Shown here: positions 1 through 8,273 of the stretch, piece by piece
Position numbering within the stretch: position 1 is the first letter of the stretch
Layout of the letters: every line of letters begins with the position of its first letter
From: a virus
Length of the DNA stretch: 56,831 bases
Direction: 5' to 3' (one strand)
Virus record (IMG/VR): IMGVR_UViG_3300009372_003836
Location: 1-56,831 of that record
The notes under the pieces: model-generated
What the model was told of the DNA's origin: nothing
What the model saw: the letters and a program-made list of their open reading frames with translations, nothing else
Database searches by the model: none
Translations under genes and position numbers: made by a program

Positions 1-1908
1 TCATGAGTTTCCTAATACATCTCTTAGTAGCTTATCAAGATTGATTGTGTTTTCGTTCTTTGCTGCTCTTCTGAATGTTTTGCCCTTGCGTACGATTTTC
101 GGCTTAGCCTCTTCAGGCTCGACTTCAATCTCAGATGATACTTTTGTTTCTTCGCTCTCTGGGAACGGCTCCATTCTCCAGTCTTTGCCAAGATGACCTT
201 TGACTGCTTTTGCATTCATGGGATCTTCAAGTATTTTCTTAAGATGCATATAACTGCCTTTGTCCTTGCGCCTAATTAGACCTTCAACAGCTTTTGATAG
301 TGCTTCGATGCCATTCTGCTTATTGAAGTGGAATTTTGATGACTTGGCACCAGGGAATTCCATATCAGATGCAAGATAGCGCAAGACTAGCTCTAAATAT
401 TGATCAAGCAAGCTGTCTTTTCCCTCACTCGAAGGCTTATCTTTTAGCTGTCCTAGTACTTTTTCAACTCCGCCCTCTTCTGGATTTGCCATTATTTCAT
501 CAACATCTGTATGTTTTCTAAGAAAAGATTTTATCTTTTTAGCATCTTCCGGGGGTGCTATTACGAATTCAACATATTTTTCTTCAAATGCATCCGGGCC
601 AATAGACAGGCCGAACATTAGCTTCATAAATCCTTCGTCTTTGACATTTCTGAAAACTGATGTTCCCATTGCTTTTTCAATATCGAACAAGTCTGCAGTT
701 TGTGCTGCTAAAGAGGCGTCAGTTTGTGCTGACGGTGGAATAAACGTTCCAGGCATTGCATCGATATCTCTAGAGCGCTTTTTGTGATGATGAAGCTTGG
801 TAGCAATTCTTTTTAGTTCTCGGCCGTCTTCTGACTGTTGGTATTTGTGCCAAACATTTTGTGATTCTACAGGTTCTCCGTCATTATCTTTGATCATATC
901 TTGTTCAATTGATGATAGTGTATCTTTTACACGACCTGTTATTGCTTTTTCTCTTGCCAGCAAAGCTTGAAGATTTTCCTCGCTGGGCTTTGCAGGTTTC
1001 TTGTAGAATGCATCAATTGCTATAGACTCAGGAGATGTCATGTATATATTGTGAACTTGCTCAAGCTCATTAAATGTAAGCTCTGTATCTAGATCATCTC
1101 CCTGGGCGATTGCAAGATCAATATCATCTGCCTTTCCAGGGAATAATTCTTTGGCAATTTGAATTCTTTTTGCGAGACCATCGAAAATAACACTTTGCGC
1201 GGGAGCGGATCTAGCTTTTCCGGCGGCTACAGCATCTGCTTTAATTCTTTCAACATTCTTTCGAATATCTGCCATTGTAATATTTGAAGCTAAATTACCA
1301 GATTTTCCGACAGAGGACAATGAATCAGTTGACGATTTTCTTATGCCTCCTTGAGTACCGAGATCTTCTTCGTCTTCATCTCTATCTACTTCACCATACC
1401 CGCCATCATATGATGCAGCCTTTGCAACATCTTTTCTCATTGATCCGTCGGCGCCGTGCATTGAACCAACGTTGTCGTAGAATCCTTCTGATATTAGATA
1501 GAGTAGTTTTTCTGCCGCAGTAGCCTCATGTAGTGAAAATACATTATCAGGAGTAATTTCTGCTTTTTGTCGAATTACATTATGCATATTGTCTAATGTT
1601 TTCTTTACAATTTTATATGCAGTACCAACTGATTTTTCAGGTACATCATCTAGCATTTTTTCTATTGAGATTTTTAATGCATCAGAATCTTCTGGAACAT
1701 AGCTTGGATCAGCTACAGGTGGGCCGAGTGTATGATCAAAAACTACCGGATCTGCCTCAAGTGGTGTATCTGGTTGATCTAAAGGAACTTCTGCAACAAG
1801 GGCAGGGTCTAAAGCTAGTTTTTCTTCAGCTTCTTTTTCATTTTGTGCTTCTAAAAGCAGCGTCTTTACAAAATCTCGTAAAGCTTTTTCAGTAATCTTG
1901 ACAGCCAT
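1..1908 (-). CDS. Large leader-bearing protein of unknown function
   Basis: A 635-residue protein I do not recognise. I chose the ATG at 1908 because TTGGAG lies 7 bases upstream; an in-frame TTG at 1935 has no such site. The N terminus (MAVKITEKALRDFVKTLLLE, then A) matches the short leader shared by at least eight other proteins in this window, ending in a hydrophobic-x-Glu site. The body is charged and largely helical, with an acidic stretch around residues 180-190 and a basic C-terminal patch. No enzyme motif is visible. An ATATTTAT box lies 29 bases upstream. By analogy with T4 internal proteins it may be packaged in the head; that is inference. Confidence 0.85.
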   Translation of the reverse strand: MAVKITEKALRDFVKTLLLEAQNEKEAEEKLALDPALVAEVPLDQPDTPLEADPVVFDHTLGPPVADPSYVPEDSDALKISIEKMLDDVPEKSVGTAYKIVKKTLDNMHNVIRQKAEITPDNVFSLHEATAAEKLLYLISEGFYDNVGSMHGADGSMRKDVAKAASYDGGYGEVDRDEDEEDLGTQGGIRKSSTDSLSSVGKSGNLASNITMADIRKNVERIKADAVAAGKARSAPAQSVIFDGLAKRIQIAKELFPGKADDIDLAIAQGDDLDTELTFNELEQVHNIYMTSPESIAIDAFYKKPAKPSEENLQALLAREKAITGRVKDTLSSIEQDMIKDNDGEPVESQNVWHKYQQSEDGRELKRIATKLHHHKKRSRDIDAMPGTFIPPSAQTDASLAAQTADLFDIEKAMGTSVFRNVKDEGFMKLMFGLSIGPDAFEEKYVEFVIAPPEDAKKIKSFLRKHTDVDEIMANPEEGGVEKVLGQLKDKPSSEGKDSLLDQYLELVLRYLASDMEFPGAKSSKFHFNKQNGIEALSKAVEGLIRRKDKGSYMHLKKILEDPMNAKAVKGHLGKDWRMEPFPESEETKVSSEIEVEPEEAKPKIVRKGKTFRRAAKNENTINLDKLLRDVLGNS

Positions 1909-1936
1909 TAATTTACTCCAAGGACGATAAGTCAAA

Positions 1937-1944
1937 ATAAATAT
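1937..1944 (-). promoter_or_regulatory. ATATTTAT box upstream of the 635-residue gene
   Basis: Sense-strand ATATTTAT in the gap between two genes, 29 bases before the ATG at 1908. One of eight exact intergenic copies; candidate phage late promoter element. Confidence 0.4.
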
Positions 1945-1956
1945 GGACTAGCATTG

Positions 1957-2388
1957 CTATTTTATCTGATTTAATGCCCATGCAGATGCCATTGTCAAAG
2001 CAATTCCTGACAATACACCTCCTGAGAACCACCAGCTTGATTTTGGGTTATTGGTCTTGTCTAGTCTTTCGACCAAAAAATCGATTTGTGAATCTTTGAT
2101 ATCTACTTTTATCTTGTGGATATCTTTGAGGTCTGTTATTTCATTGTCTTTTTTTGTAAGATTGCTCGCACATATAGTTTCGCTAGTTTGTTTTTGCGCA
2201 TCTACCCTGTTTTGGCATTGCTGCGCAGCAACTTCTTTGTCTACTATAAGCTTTGCAACTGCTGACGACTTTACGTGCACACCATCACACGGTGCAGGTT
2301 GACCTTGTGTTCTTGGCGTCAGGTCAGCACAATCTGCATATGATGCATGGGGTGCCACTAAAAGAATGGCGACTAAAAGTAGTCTCAC
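1957..2388 (-). CDS. Secreted, C-terminally membrane-anchored coiled-coil protein
   Basis: A 143-residue protein. The N terminus is a signal peptide (LLLVAILLVAPHASYA, cleavage likely near residue 18). The mature part has several cysteines and a helical, charged middle around residues 60-115, and ends in a hydrophobic segment (residues about 120-140) that could span a membrane. The start is GTG and its GTGA overlaps the stop of the tubulin-like gene, so the two are translationally coupled. The topology resembles small phage envelope or lysis accessory proteins (spanin-like), but no family is recognised. Confidence 0.75.
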   Translation of the reverse strand: MRLLLVAILLVAPHASYADCADLTPRTQGQPAPCDGVHVKSSAVAKLIVDKEVAAQQCQNRVDAQKQTSETICASNLTKKDNEITDLKDIHKIKVDIKDSQIDFLVERLDKTNNPKSSWWFSGGVLSGIALTMASAWALNQIK

Positions 2389-3407
2389 TTAAGACCACCC
2401 AAAGCCAAGACTGTCACCAAACCTGGGAGAGCATCTCGAACATAAATCCCAGTAAATAGTGTGTTAGTTCTTCCGCCAACATATGCAGCTGATGCCTCTA
2501 GGTGGCCGCTTATGCTTGCATCGTTTGCATGATCCTCAGTAATTACCTGGAGAAGAACACCTGTCTCAGCATGCCCAGAAGGAGTAGGGCAAGGAGAGTT
2601 ATTAATACATGACTGATAGAGTTGCACACCTAGGTTTGGGCCGGGCGCACAAATTGCAGAACCTACAATCATTCGACCAGGGGCTGCGAGGAATCGCTCT
2701 AGATCCTTGCCATCAAATACTTGGACGGGTGATGGTTCACTAGCTAGCTTGAGCAGCTGCCAAAACATCTTTGAAAATGCTTTGTTAGCAGCAGGATATA
2801 AGCCCAATACTCCGACCTTTCCTCTAAATGCATTTAATTGCTTCTCATTATCAATGATTATATGTGGGTCATTCTTTACATCAGCATGTAATGATTTTGC
2901 ATTTGCCTTAATTGTTGCATTCAGTTTCTCTTGCGCTGATGGCTGTGATACGATATAGACTACCTTGCCTGTCGCCTCTCCTGTCTCAAGGAATCTCTTG
3001 AATACCGGATCAAGTGTGTATGCAGATGATCCTGTTCCTCCGCCGGCGCCGGCGCAAACAAACAACCAGTCAACCTTGCCTAGTTTAGTCCTTAATGCAT
3101 CCTCAACAAATGCACTGTTCTCTGACAGAACCTTTCGTCCAAGCTCAATATTCTTTGCTAGCCCATCAGACCCAGGAAGAACGACCATGTGATCTGGATC
3201 AACGCCCGTCTGGAAGTCTTTAGTCGTCGTATTGAGAAGAACTGTCTTTGTGAAGCCAAGATCTAAGAATGACTTTGCAATCTTGCATCCTCCGCCGCCT
3301 ACGCCGACGAACGCACAGTTAATAGCTGACTCTGCAACATTTGCTGCAAGTGTCTCAAGGTTTGCTTGCGGCTCTTCATATGCATCAATAAAATCAAACT
3401 CACTCAT
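2385..3407 (-). CDS. Tubulin/FtsZ-like GTPase
   Basis: A 340-residue tubulin-superfamily GTPase. The nucleotide-binding landmarks are in order: a glycine-rich first loop (GVGGGGCK, residues 35-42), an N-T-T loop near residue 60 and the tubulin signature GAGGGTGSS (residues 120-128), then a strand (VVYIVSQP) and the IIIDNEKQL segment where FtsZ and tubulin have their base-contacting Asn. Family members polymerise with GTP. Phage members (PhuZ, TubZ-type) position phage DNA or a replication compartment, or move DNA. The ATG follows CGGAG by 8 bases. It is coupled to the membrane-anchored protein downstream. Its exact role here is unknown. Confidence 0.85.
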   Translation of the reverse strand: MSEFDFIDAYEEPQANLETLAANVAESAINCAFVGVGGGGCKIAKSFLDLGFTKTVLLNTTTKDFQTGVDPDHMVVLPGSDGLAKNIELGRKVLSENSAFVEDALRTKLGKVDWLFVCAGAGGGTGSSAYTLDPVFKRFLETGEATGKVVYIVSQPSAQEKLNATIKANAKSLHADVKNDPHIIIDNEKQLNAFRGKVGVLGLYPAANKAFSKMFWQLLKLASEPSPVQVFDGKDLERFLAAPGRMIVGSAICAPGPNLGVQLYQSCINNSPCPTPSGHAETGVLLQVITEDHANDASISGHLEASAAYVGGRTNTLFTGIYVRDALPGLVTVLALGGLK

Positions 3408-3423
3408 AATGTAATCTCCGTAT

Positions 3424-3828
3424 TTATAATTCTACGTTATTAGATGAAACTGATAAACCTGTGAGCTCACTCAATCTTTTTGCTAGCTCAGATGGATTAC
3501 CGTCTGTCTCACGTACTATCTTTTCTATCTCATCTCGCTTAGATTGTTCAAGCTCTTCGTTCTTTTCTTTTAGCTTGTCTTCAATCTCAGCTACCCTCTT
3601 TTTTGTCTCAGCATCGATTCTCTTATTTCTTTCATCGACTCCTTCGAGGATATCGTTGACCTTTTCATCGAGAGTCTTTTCATCTTTCCGAAGTCGCTTA
3701 AGAACCTTAAATCCTTCGTCTTTTTTGCCGGCAGTTATGATAATTGCAATGACTGCTATTAGAAAGCCTACAATGAACTGCCAGGATCTCTTAATTAGCT
3801 CCCAGAGTTTTTTAAAGAATAATATCAC
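3424..3828 (-). CDS. Membrane-anchored coiled-coil protein, lysis candidate
   Basis: A 134-residue protein with one N-terminal transmembrane helix (residues about 15-33, FIVGFLIAVIAIIITAG) followed by a highly charged coiled coil from about residue 40 to 110. Starts at GTG overlapping the TGA of the two-helix protein upstream. An N-terminal anchor plus periplasmic coiled coil is the architecture of inner-membrane spanins (Rz type), and the neighbour resembles a holin. Function is inferred from architecture only. Confidence 0.75.
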   Translation of the reverse strand: MILFFKKLWELIKRSWQFIVGFLIAVIAIIITAGKKDEGFKVLKRLRKDEKTLDEKVNDILEGVDERNKRIDAETKKRVAEIEDKLKEKNEELEQSKRDEIEKIVRETDGNPSELAKRLSELTGLSVSSNNVEL

Positions 3829-4016
3829 TGGTTACTACCCTTCCATCTAATGAATGCATCTATCACTGCTTGGGTGCCGATGTAAATCATTGAAACATAT
3901 ACCCAATGATCCCCGTCTACTTTGTCAAAAGCTAGAAGTCCTGTTGCTGTCAACCATACAGTGAACTTACGTGATACAAACTTATTGAGATATTTATCTA
4001 TGAATGCTTTTGCCAT
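3825..4016 (-). CDS. Small two-helix membrane protein, holin-like
   Basis: A 63-residue protein with two hydrophobic segments (about residues 17-30 and 36-54) separated by a short polar turn. The segments around KFTVWLTATGLLAF and YVSMIYIGTQAVIDAF resemble small phage proteins often annotated as holins. The overlap with the membrane-anchored coiled-coil gene suggests a lysis cassette, although the amidase gene lies about 4.5 kb away at 8462-9193. Holin function is a guess. Confidence 0.7.
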   Translation of the reverse strand: MAKAFIDKYLNKFVSRKFTVWLTATGLLAFDKVDGDHWVYVSMIYIGTQAVIDAFIRWKGSNQ

Positions 4017-4028
4017 TTTGTTTCTCCG

Positions 4029-4256
4029 CTAATTGATAGTATCATCATCAATTCTAACAACATTGTATCTAGAATCTATTATCGCATCTATTAGTTGCTG
4101 TTTTTCTAGCAAGATTTTAATTGCTTCTGCCATAAGTCCAAATTCCTTAGTAAGCATTAATGAATTGGTAGAAAGTTGCATGCAAAGATTTTCTAATTCA
4201 TTTATTCTTTTTTCAAGCTCTTTAATTTTTTTTGTTTTTCTAAACATTCTAGTCAT
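4029..4256 (-). CDS. Small coiled-coil protein
   Basis: About 75 residues, unrecognised. A lysine- and glutamate-rich helix (KTKKIKELEKRINELENL) predicts a coiled coil in the first half. The start is uncertain: ATG at 4256 is 5 bases beyond the upstream stop, another ATG lies at 4247, and a TTG at 4277 overlaps the upstream gene more deeply. The product is probably a small oligomer. Confidence 0.55.
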   Translation of the reverse strand: MTRMFRKTKKIKELEKRINELENLCMQLSTNSLMLTKEFGLMAEAIKILLEKQQLIDAIIDSRYNVVRIDDDTIN

Positions 4257-4530
4257 CAATTCTTTGATTATCTTCAATTACATCAAAAAGAGACTCAACA
4301 TCTGTTGATGATAATCTTTCTATTTCTTTGTCTCTTTTCTTTCTTGCAATCGTATCTAGCATTCGTAATGCAAATCCATCTTCAGCAACAACTCTTTGCG
4401 CAAAAGCTTCGATTACTTCTTGCATACTCAGCTTTTTTTTCATCAGCTCTATCCTAAACTTTGCATGTGTATCTGCAAAGAGTTTTATGTGAATAGATTT
4501 TCGACGATCAAAATCTTGATATTTGCTCAC
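4249..4530 (-). CDS. Possible ribbon-helix-helix DNA-binding protein
   Basis: A 93-residue protein starting at GTG directly after the TGA of the upstream gene. Residues 10-50 (KSIHIKLFADTHAKFRIELM, then a short helix pair) follow the strand-helix-helix pattern of ribbon-helix-helix regulators such as Arc and MetJ. This is pattern-level similarity only. The C-terminal half is charged and helical. Confidence 0.65.
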   Translation of the reverse strand: MSKYQDFDRRKSIHIKLFADTHAKFRIELMKKKLSMQEVIEAFAQRVVAEDGFALRMLDTIARKKRDKEIERLSSTDVESLFDVIEDNQRIDD

Positions 4531-5187
4531 TCAACCTCCTGCGCCACCTCCGCCGGATCCTGCACCAACTGCAGGAGGCGCAGGAAGATCAGCATCAATA
4601 ACTTTTTCAATTTCTGCTTCTGGGACTGAGAGTTGGAACTTATCCATGAGCGCACTTTCAAAATCTTCAGCAACATTTTTATTATAGTTTGTTTCAAGAT
4701 ATTGTACAGCTCTATTGATAATAGCTGCCTTTAAGTCCAAAACTTTTTCAGGTAACTCAGCTAAGCGTGCAACCTTAAGTGCAAAAGTAGTAATATCAAT
4801 TTCCGGAATCTCTTCTTCGTTTTCATCAGAAATTTCATCTTCTTCTACCTCGTCAGCTTCTTCAGCTGCTTCTTCAGTATCTGCCTTTATATCTTCTTCA
4901 GATTCTTCCTCTTCAACATTGTCTTCTTCAGTTTTATCTTCATCTGATTGTTCTAGAATAAATCTAAGAGAGCATTTTTGAACTATTTCTTGAATTGCCT
5001 CTTCTTCGTTAGGAAGAGAGAGCTTTTCATACTGTAAAAAAAGTTCATCAATTTGATCATCTATAGAATCTAAAGCTGAATCTTTATCTGACTCCTCAGA
5101 TTCTTCTGGTGTCTCTTCTTCAGCTTGTTCTAAAATCATTCCTGAAAATTGTTCTGATATTAATTTTCGCAATTCTTTTTCATTCAT
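4531..5187 (-). CDS. Acidic leader-bearing protein with Gly-rich tail
   Basis: A 218-residue protein of unknown function. The N terminus (MNEKELRKLISEQFSG) fits the shared leader, with hydrophobic-x-Glu sites LISE and MILE. Residues about 75-130 are almost entirely Glu and Asp. A helical domain follows, and the end is Pro/Ala/Gly-rich (GAGSGGGGAGG). It is in an operon with the superoxide dismutase upstream, 3 bases apart. It may be packaged in the head; this is inference from the leader. Confidence 0.8.
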   Translation of the reverse strand: MNEKELRKLISEQFSGMILEQAEEETPEESEESDKDSALDSIDDQIDELFLQYEKLSLPNEEEAIQEIVQKCSLRFILEQSDEDKTEEDNVEEEESEEDIKADTEEAAEEADEVEEDEISDENEEEIPEIDITTFALKVARLAELPEKVLDLKAAIINRAVQYLETNYNKNVAEDFESALMDKFQLSVPEAEIEKVIDADLPAPPAVGAGSGGGGAGG

Positions 5188-5190
5188 TTT

Positions 5191-5877
5191 TTAGCCTCTC
5201 ATGATCTGAGCTATTTCATCTGCTCTTTTAAATCTTTGCTCAATTACGTTCCAGTTTAGTTCTTTCATCATATTGACTGTATAGCTTGCCACGTCTTTTA
5301 AATAATCACTATAGTATGCGTGCTGCCATACATCCATTGCTATGACTGGGATTACGCCCACAGGAACATTGACAGAATGTAAGTCAATCACATAGTTCAT
5401 GTATGTATGTGTATAGACATTAAATCCGGTTATAACCCAGCCGCATCGAGAAGCTTTTGCACATGCTACAAAGTCTCTTTGCCAATCATCGAAACTTCCA
5501 AAGTCTCTTTCAAGGCGCATAAATGAAAGCGTATCCATTGTAATTTCACTTTGAAGATCGCCAATATTAGCAAAATAAAGTTCATGCAAATATGTAGCGT
5601 TTAGATTATAAGTTTCATCAATTTTTAAACTTCGAAACTTAGATGTGTTAGATGAAGCAGTATTTCTATCTGCTGCATCAAGCTCAGCGCTTATTTGATT
5701 AAAGTCTTTTGTATATTGCTCATACAGACTATAATGATTTCGTATATTTTTTCCTGATAGTGACTCAGTGGGGATGGAAAAAGGTTTGGGTTGAACAACC
5801 AAAGACTCTTCTAGCATTTTGTCATTATTAATCCCTAAAGATTCGCGTATATTTTTTGCTACATCTGATTTTTTCAT
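5191..5877 (-). CDS. Fe/Mn superoxide dismutase-like protein with virion-type leader
   Basis: A 228-residue protein related to iron/manganese superoxide dismutase, which disproportionates superoxide. The best evidence is the C-terminal DVWQHAYY (residues 182-189) followed by the family's NW...RF ending; D182 and H186 match two metal ligands. The other two ligand positions differ: where most enzymes have NHxxxW, this has NATYLHELYF, so H98 lies one helical turn after the usual His (A94 here). The first ligand may be H48. The N terminus (KNIRES, KMLEES) fits the shared leader, so it may be packaged and injected. Activity is unproven. Confidence 0.8.
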   Translation of the reverse strand: MKKSDVAKNIRESLGINNDKMLEESLVVQPKPFSIPTESLSGKNIRNHYSLYEQYTKDFNQISAELDAADRNTASSNTSKFRSLKIDETYNLNATYLHELYFANIGDLQSEITMDTLSFMRLERDFGSFDDWQRDFVACAKASRCGWVITGFNVYTHTYMNYVIDLHSVNVPVGVIPVIAMDVWQHAYYSDYLKDVASYTVNMMKELNWNVIEQRFKRADEIAQIMRG

Positions 5878-5883
5878 ATAGTT

Positions 5884-6150
5884 TTAACCTAACTTATAGC
5901 TATTCATTAATTCTTTTGTTGTGACTTTTTTTCGACCCTCAGGTCCTGAGAGGACGAAGCCATCATCTGTTTTTTTAGTAACATGATATTCTTTGCTACT
6001 TTTTTTACAACAAACTCTTAGGCCTCTATCTATTAAATCGGGAGATTTTCCGAGATTATGCTTATTACTATCACATTTATCATCTTTTAATTTTTGCTTT
6101 TCTTCTTCAATAATCTTAAGAATTCTTTCTCTTGTAAGCATAATCGACAT
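5884..6150 (-). CDS. Small basic leader-bearing protein
   Basis: An 88-residue protein, unrecognised. The N terminus (MLTRERILKIIEEEK from residue 4) resembles the shared leader with a hydrophobic-x-Glu site. A Cys-Cys pair and a Cys near residue 26 are present, and the C-terminal half looks like a small beta-rich domain (YHVTKKTDDGFVLSGPEGRK). GGAGAG lies just before the ATG, and an ATATTTAT box is 20 bases upstream. Confidence 0.7.
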   Translation of the reverse strand: MSIMLTRERILKIIEEEKQKLKDDKCDSNKHNLGKSPDLIDRGLRVCCKKSSKEYHVTKKTDDGFVLSGPEGRKKVTTKELMNSYKLG

Positions 6151-6169
6151 ATTACTCTCCTGCGTGATT

Positions 6170-6177
6170 ATAAATAT
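6170..6177 (-). promoter_or_regulatory. ATATTTAT box upstream of the 5.2-6.2 kb operon
   Basis: Sense ATATTTAT, 20 bases before the ATG at 6150 and just after the dCMP deaminase gene. Candidate late promoter for the leader-bearing genes that follow. Confidence 0.4.
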
Positions 6178-6201
6178 GATGCTTTCCAGCTTAATGCATC
6201 A

Positions 6202-6636
6202 CTAACCATAATATCTTATTTTAATTCCTGCTTCTCTGAGAATATCAAGCCCTGTGGCGTCCCTATACAAAATTCCATATATAACTTCTGATATTCCGGC
6301 GTTTACTATAAGCTTTGCACAGGCTCTGCATGGCGACAAGGATATATACATCTTTTTGACCTTCGGATTATTGTAGTCAAGCTTGATTAGTGCATTGACC
6401 TCTGCATGTATAAGCCCAGATTCACCAGGTTGATCAGATTCCGTTCTATTTGGACCCCCTTTGTAGTTACCGTTGTAACCCAGGGAAAGCAGCTGGGTGT
6501 TATCTTCTGTTACAACCACTGCCCCCACTTGATGCTTTTTATCGACTGATCTTTCCGAGATTGTTCGGGCCACTCTCATCCATACATCGTCCCATGAAGG
6601 CCTATCTCCTTTTGTCAAAACGGATTCCTTTCGCAT
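6202..6636 (-). CDS. Deoxycytidylate deaminase
   Basis: A 144-residue zinc deaminase that converts dCMP to dUMP, feeding thymidylate synthesis. The zinc site is clear: HAEVNAL (His and catalytic Glu) and SPCRACAK (PCxxC). The dCMP-deaminase hallmark GYNGNYKGGPN precedes it. It overlaps the small gene upstream. It fits the ThyX, dUTPase and thymidine kinase genes elsewhere in the window. Confidence 0.93.
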   Translation of the reverse strand: MRKESVLTKGDRPSWDDVWMRVARTISERSVDKKHQVGAVVVTEDNTQLLSLGYNGNYKGGPNRTESDQPGESGLIHAEVNALIKLDYNNPKVKKMYISLSPCRACAKLIVNAGISEVIYGILYRDATGLDILREAGIKIRYYG

Positions 6637-6842
6637 TTGTCTATGATTTCCATTACAATATTGAAATACTCATCAGGCAGATCTTTATATGAATGACCAG
6701 TTATATCTTTGATAACTTTGGGGATGTGCGCATATTCGTTTCTTCCAGTTGGATGCTTTGGATGGGGTGGCAGCTTTCCCTTAAGATTCTCAGCAGCTAC
6801 GAGAATTGATTCACGAATTGTCTTTTGATTTTTCTGATTCAC
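6615..6842 (-). CDS. Small basic protein of unknown function
   Basis: About 75 residues. I chose the GTG at 6842, preceded by an AAGAAG-like purine run, because earlier in-frame codons only shadow the DHH gene. The C-terminal half (HIPKVIKDITGHSYKDLPDE) looks like a compact helical domain. It overlaps the DHH gene by 32 bases and the dCMP deaminase gene by 22. No family recognised. Confidence 0.55.
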   Translation of the reverse strand: MNQKNQKTIRESILVAAENLKGKLPPHPKHPTGRNEYAHIPKVIKDITGHSYKDLPDEYFNIVMEIIDKCERNPF

Positions 6843-7695
6843 TTTTCTTCTTTGCTTTCCGTTTTGGCTTATCAAACAGGTCTTCGATGTTGCCTTCGTA
6901 TGTAAATCCTGCCGCGGCTTTGTGGCCGCCGCCGCCGAACTGTTTGGCAATTTCTGATGCATCGATATTATCGTGGAATGCCCTGAGGCTTACCTTGATC
7001 TTCTTGTCTTCGTGGTCGTGATACCAAATGACAGCAAGATCACAATGGGGCGACAGTGCTGATCCTACTTCTGACATCCAATGAGATGCGTTTACAACCA
7101 GTGCGTCGTTTCCGGATAGCTTTCTTGGTAGAGCCTTTGATGCAACCTTCTTGATCACTGTCTTTGAATATGCAAGAATATATGATCCTCGGCGAACTGC
7201 ATCATCAAATACCGAATCATCGAGAAAGTTGTCAAATGCCTCAAACTCAAACGGGATCATATCAAAAGCAGCTGAGAACTCTCTCGAGTGTGGCAATGCC
7301 CAAGTCCAAAGATCTCTGTCTTGAACATATTTTATAAACTTTGGGGGTTCTTTTCCAGGGTGAAAGAATTCCCATGTGATGACTGCGCCTGACTTCTCCA
7401 TATTGAAGATTGCGTCCGGGATATCATGCAGCTCAACCATCGCTGACTTGTGGTGATCGAGTATTACTAGCGACTCGGCATCTTCGATCATCTTCTTTGT
7501 TGTAGCGTTTTTAAACGAAAAGTCACATATTGCTACGTTCTTTCCTTTGACCTCTGGGATAGTTCCGCCGTGGGCGCATGGAAGATATTCAGCTCGATTG
7601 CCAAGCAGTTTCCATGCTGAATATGCGCTTGCCATTCCGTCAGTGCAATTTGCATGATAGATGACAAGGTCAACATCTCTAGGGTTGGGTATCAT
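6811..7695 (-). CDS. DHH-family phosphoesterase
   Basis: A 294-residue DHH/DHHA1 phosphoesterase. Motifs in order are HANCTDGMASA (metal-binding motif I), CDFSF, LDHHKS (the DHH motif), RDLW, and the DHHA1 glycine motif GGGGHKAAAG near the C terminus, followed by a Lys-rich tail. Relatives degrade short oligoribonucleotides or pAp, or are 5'-3' exonucleases. The size and compact layout fit the nanoRNase/pAp-phosphatase-like group better than RecJ. It overlaps the thymidine kinase gene by 4 bases. Confidence 0.88.
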   Translation of the reverse strand: MIPNPRDVDLVIYHANCTDGMASAYSAWKLLGNRAEYLPCAHGGTIPEVKGKNVAICDFSFKNATTKKMIEDAESLVILDHHKSAMVELHDIPDAIFNMEKSGAVITWEFFHPGKEPPKFIKYVQDRDLWTWALPHSREFSAAFDMIPFEFEAFDNFLDDSVFDDAVRRGSYILAYSKTVIKKVASKALPRKLSGNDALVVNASHWMSEVGSALSPHCDLAVIWYHDHEDKKIKVSLRAFHDNIDASEIAKQFGGGGHKAAAGFTYEGNIEDLFDKPKRKAKKKSESEKSKDNS

Positions 7696-8264
7696 TCAAA
7701 ATCCCTCTTGTTGATTTGTGGGTAGTGTGAGTAGCATCTCGGTTCATACATTTCTGCGCCACCAACTTCTAACTCGGGTCCACCTTGCGTTTTCTTATAG
7801 GTATAATAAGCATCCTGGCCGCAATCTTTGACTGGACATACAGCGGGGCACTTTTCGATATGTGTGGCCCATGGTAGCATCTCTTGAATCTCATCAAACG
7901 GTTTGCATGATGCTGCAAGATCAAGGGAAGACACAATAACCGTTACTCCCTTGCTGAACAACCAGAGCAAAACATCTGATATCCCTTCGATCATAAATGC
8001 TTCGTCTACAGCAACGACATCATACATCTCATCTGACTCAGCGAGATATTGATAGATACACTCAGCATTGTCAACAATTACTGCATCGATCTTGCCGCCA
8101 TTATGGGTCGTGATCTCAGAATCGTTATACCTGTTGTCGATTCTCGGTTTAAATGCAATGACATTTCTATTTTGATACTTGTATCGATCAACAGCACCCA
8201 TTAGACGGGTTGTCTTTGATCCAAACATTGGGCCAACAAATATCTTGAATTCCGGTGATTTCAA
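7692..8264 (-). CDS. tdk: Thymidine kinase (type II)
   Basis: A 190-residue thymidine salvage kinase that phosphorylates thymidine with ATP. Evidence: P-loop GPMFGSKT (residues 11-18), VDEAFM (Walker B-like with the catalytic Glu), the lasso-region SSLDLAASCKPF, and Cys pairs of the zinc site (CPAVCPVKDC and a later Cys). The start is TTG with AGGA seven bases upstream. It sits with the dCMP deaminase and DHH genes. Confidence 0.93.
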   Translation of the reverse strand: MKSPEFKIFVGPMFGSKTTRLMGAVDRYKYQNRNVIAFKPRIDNRYNDSEITTHNGGKIDAVIVDNAECIYQYLAESDEMYDVVAVDEAFMIEGISDVLLWLFSKGVTVIVSSLDLAASCKPFDEIQEMLPWATHIEKCPAVCPVKDCGQDAYYTYKKTQGGPELEVGGAEMYEPRCYSHYPQINKRDFE

Positions 8265-8273
8265 ATGATGATC

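Noticed and set aside
336-1895. Plus-strand open frames within the first gene
   Set aside because: They mirror the minus-strand coding frame, contain no recognisable protein and lack ribosome sites. All plus-strand frames in the window look the same.
3421-3428. T4-late-like TATAAATA on the minus strand before the tubulin-like gene
   Set aside because: It sits only 14 bases from the ATG and overlaps the stop of the previous gene, leaving almost no leader; a single copy is likely chance.
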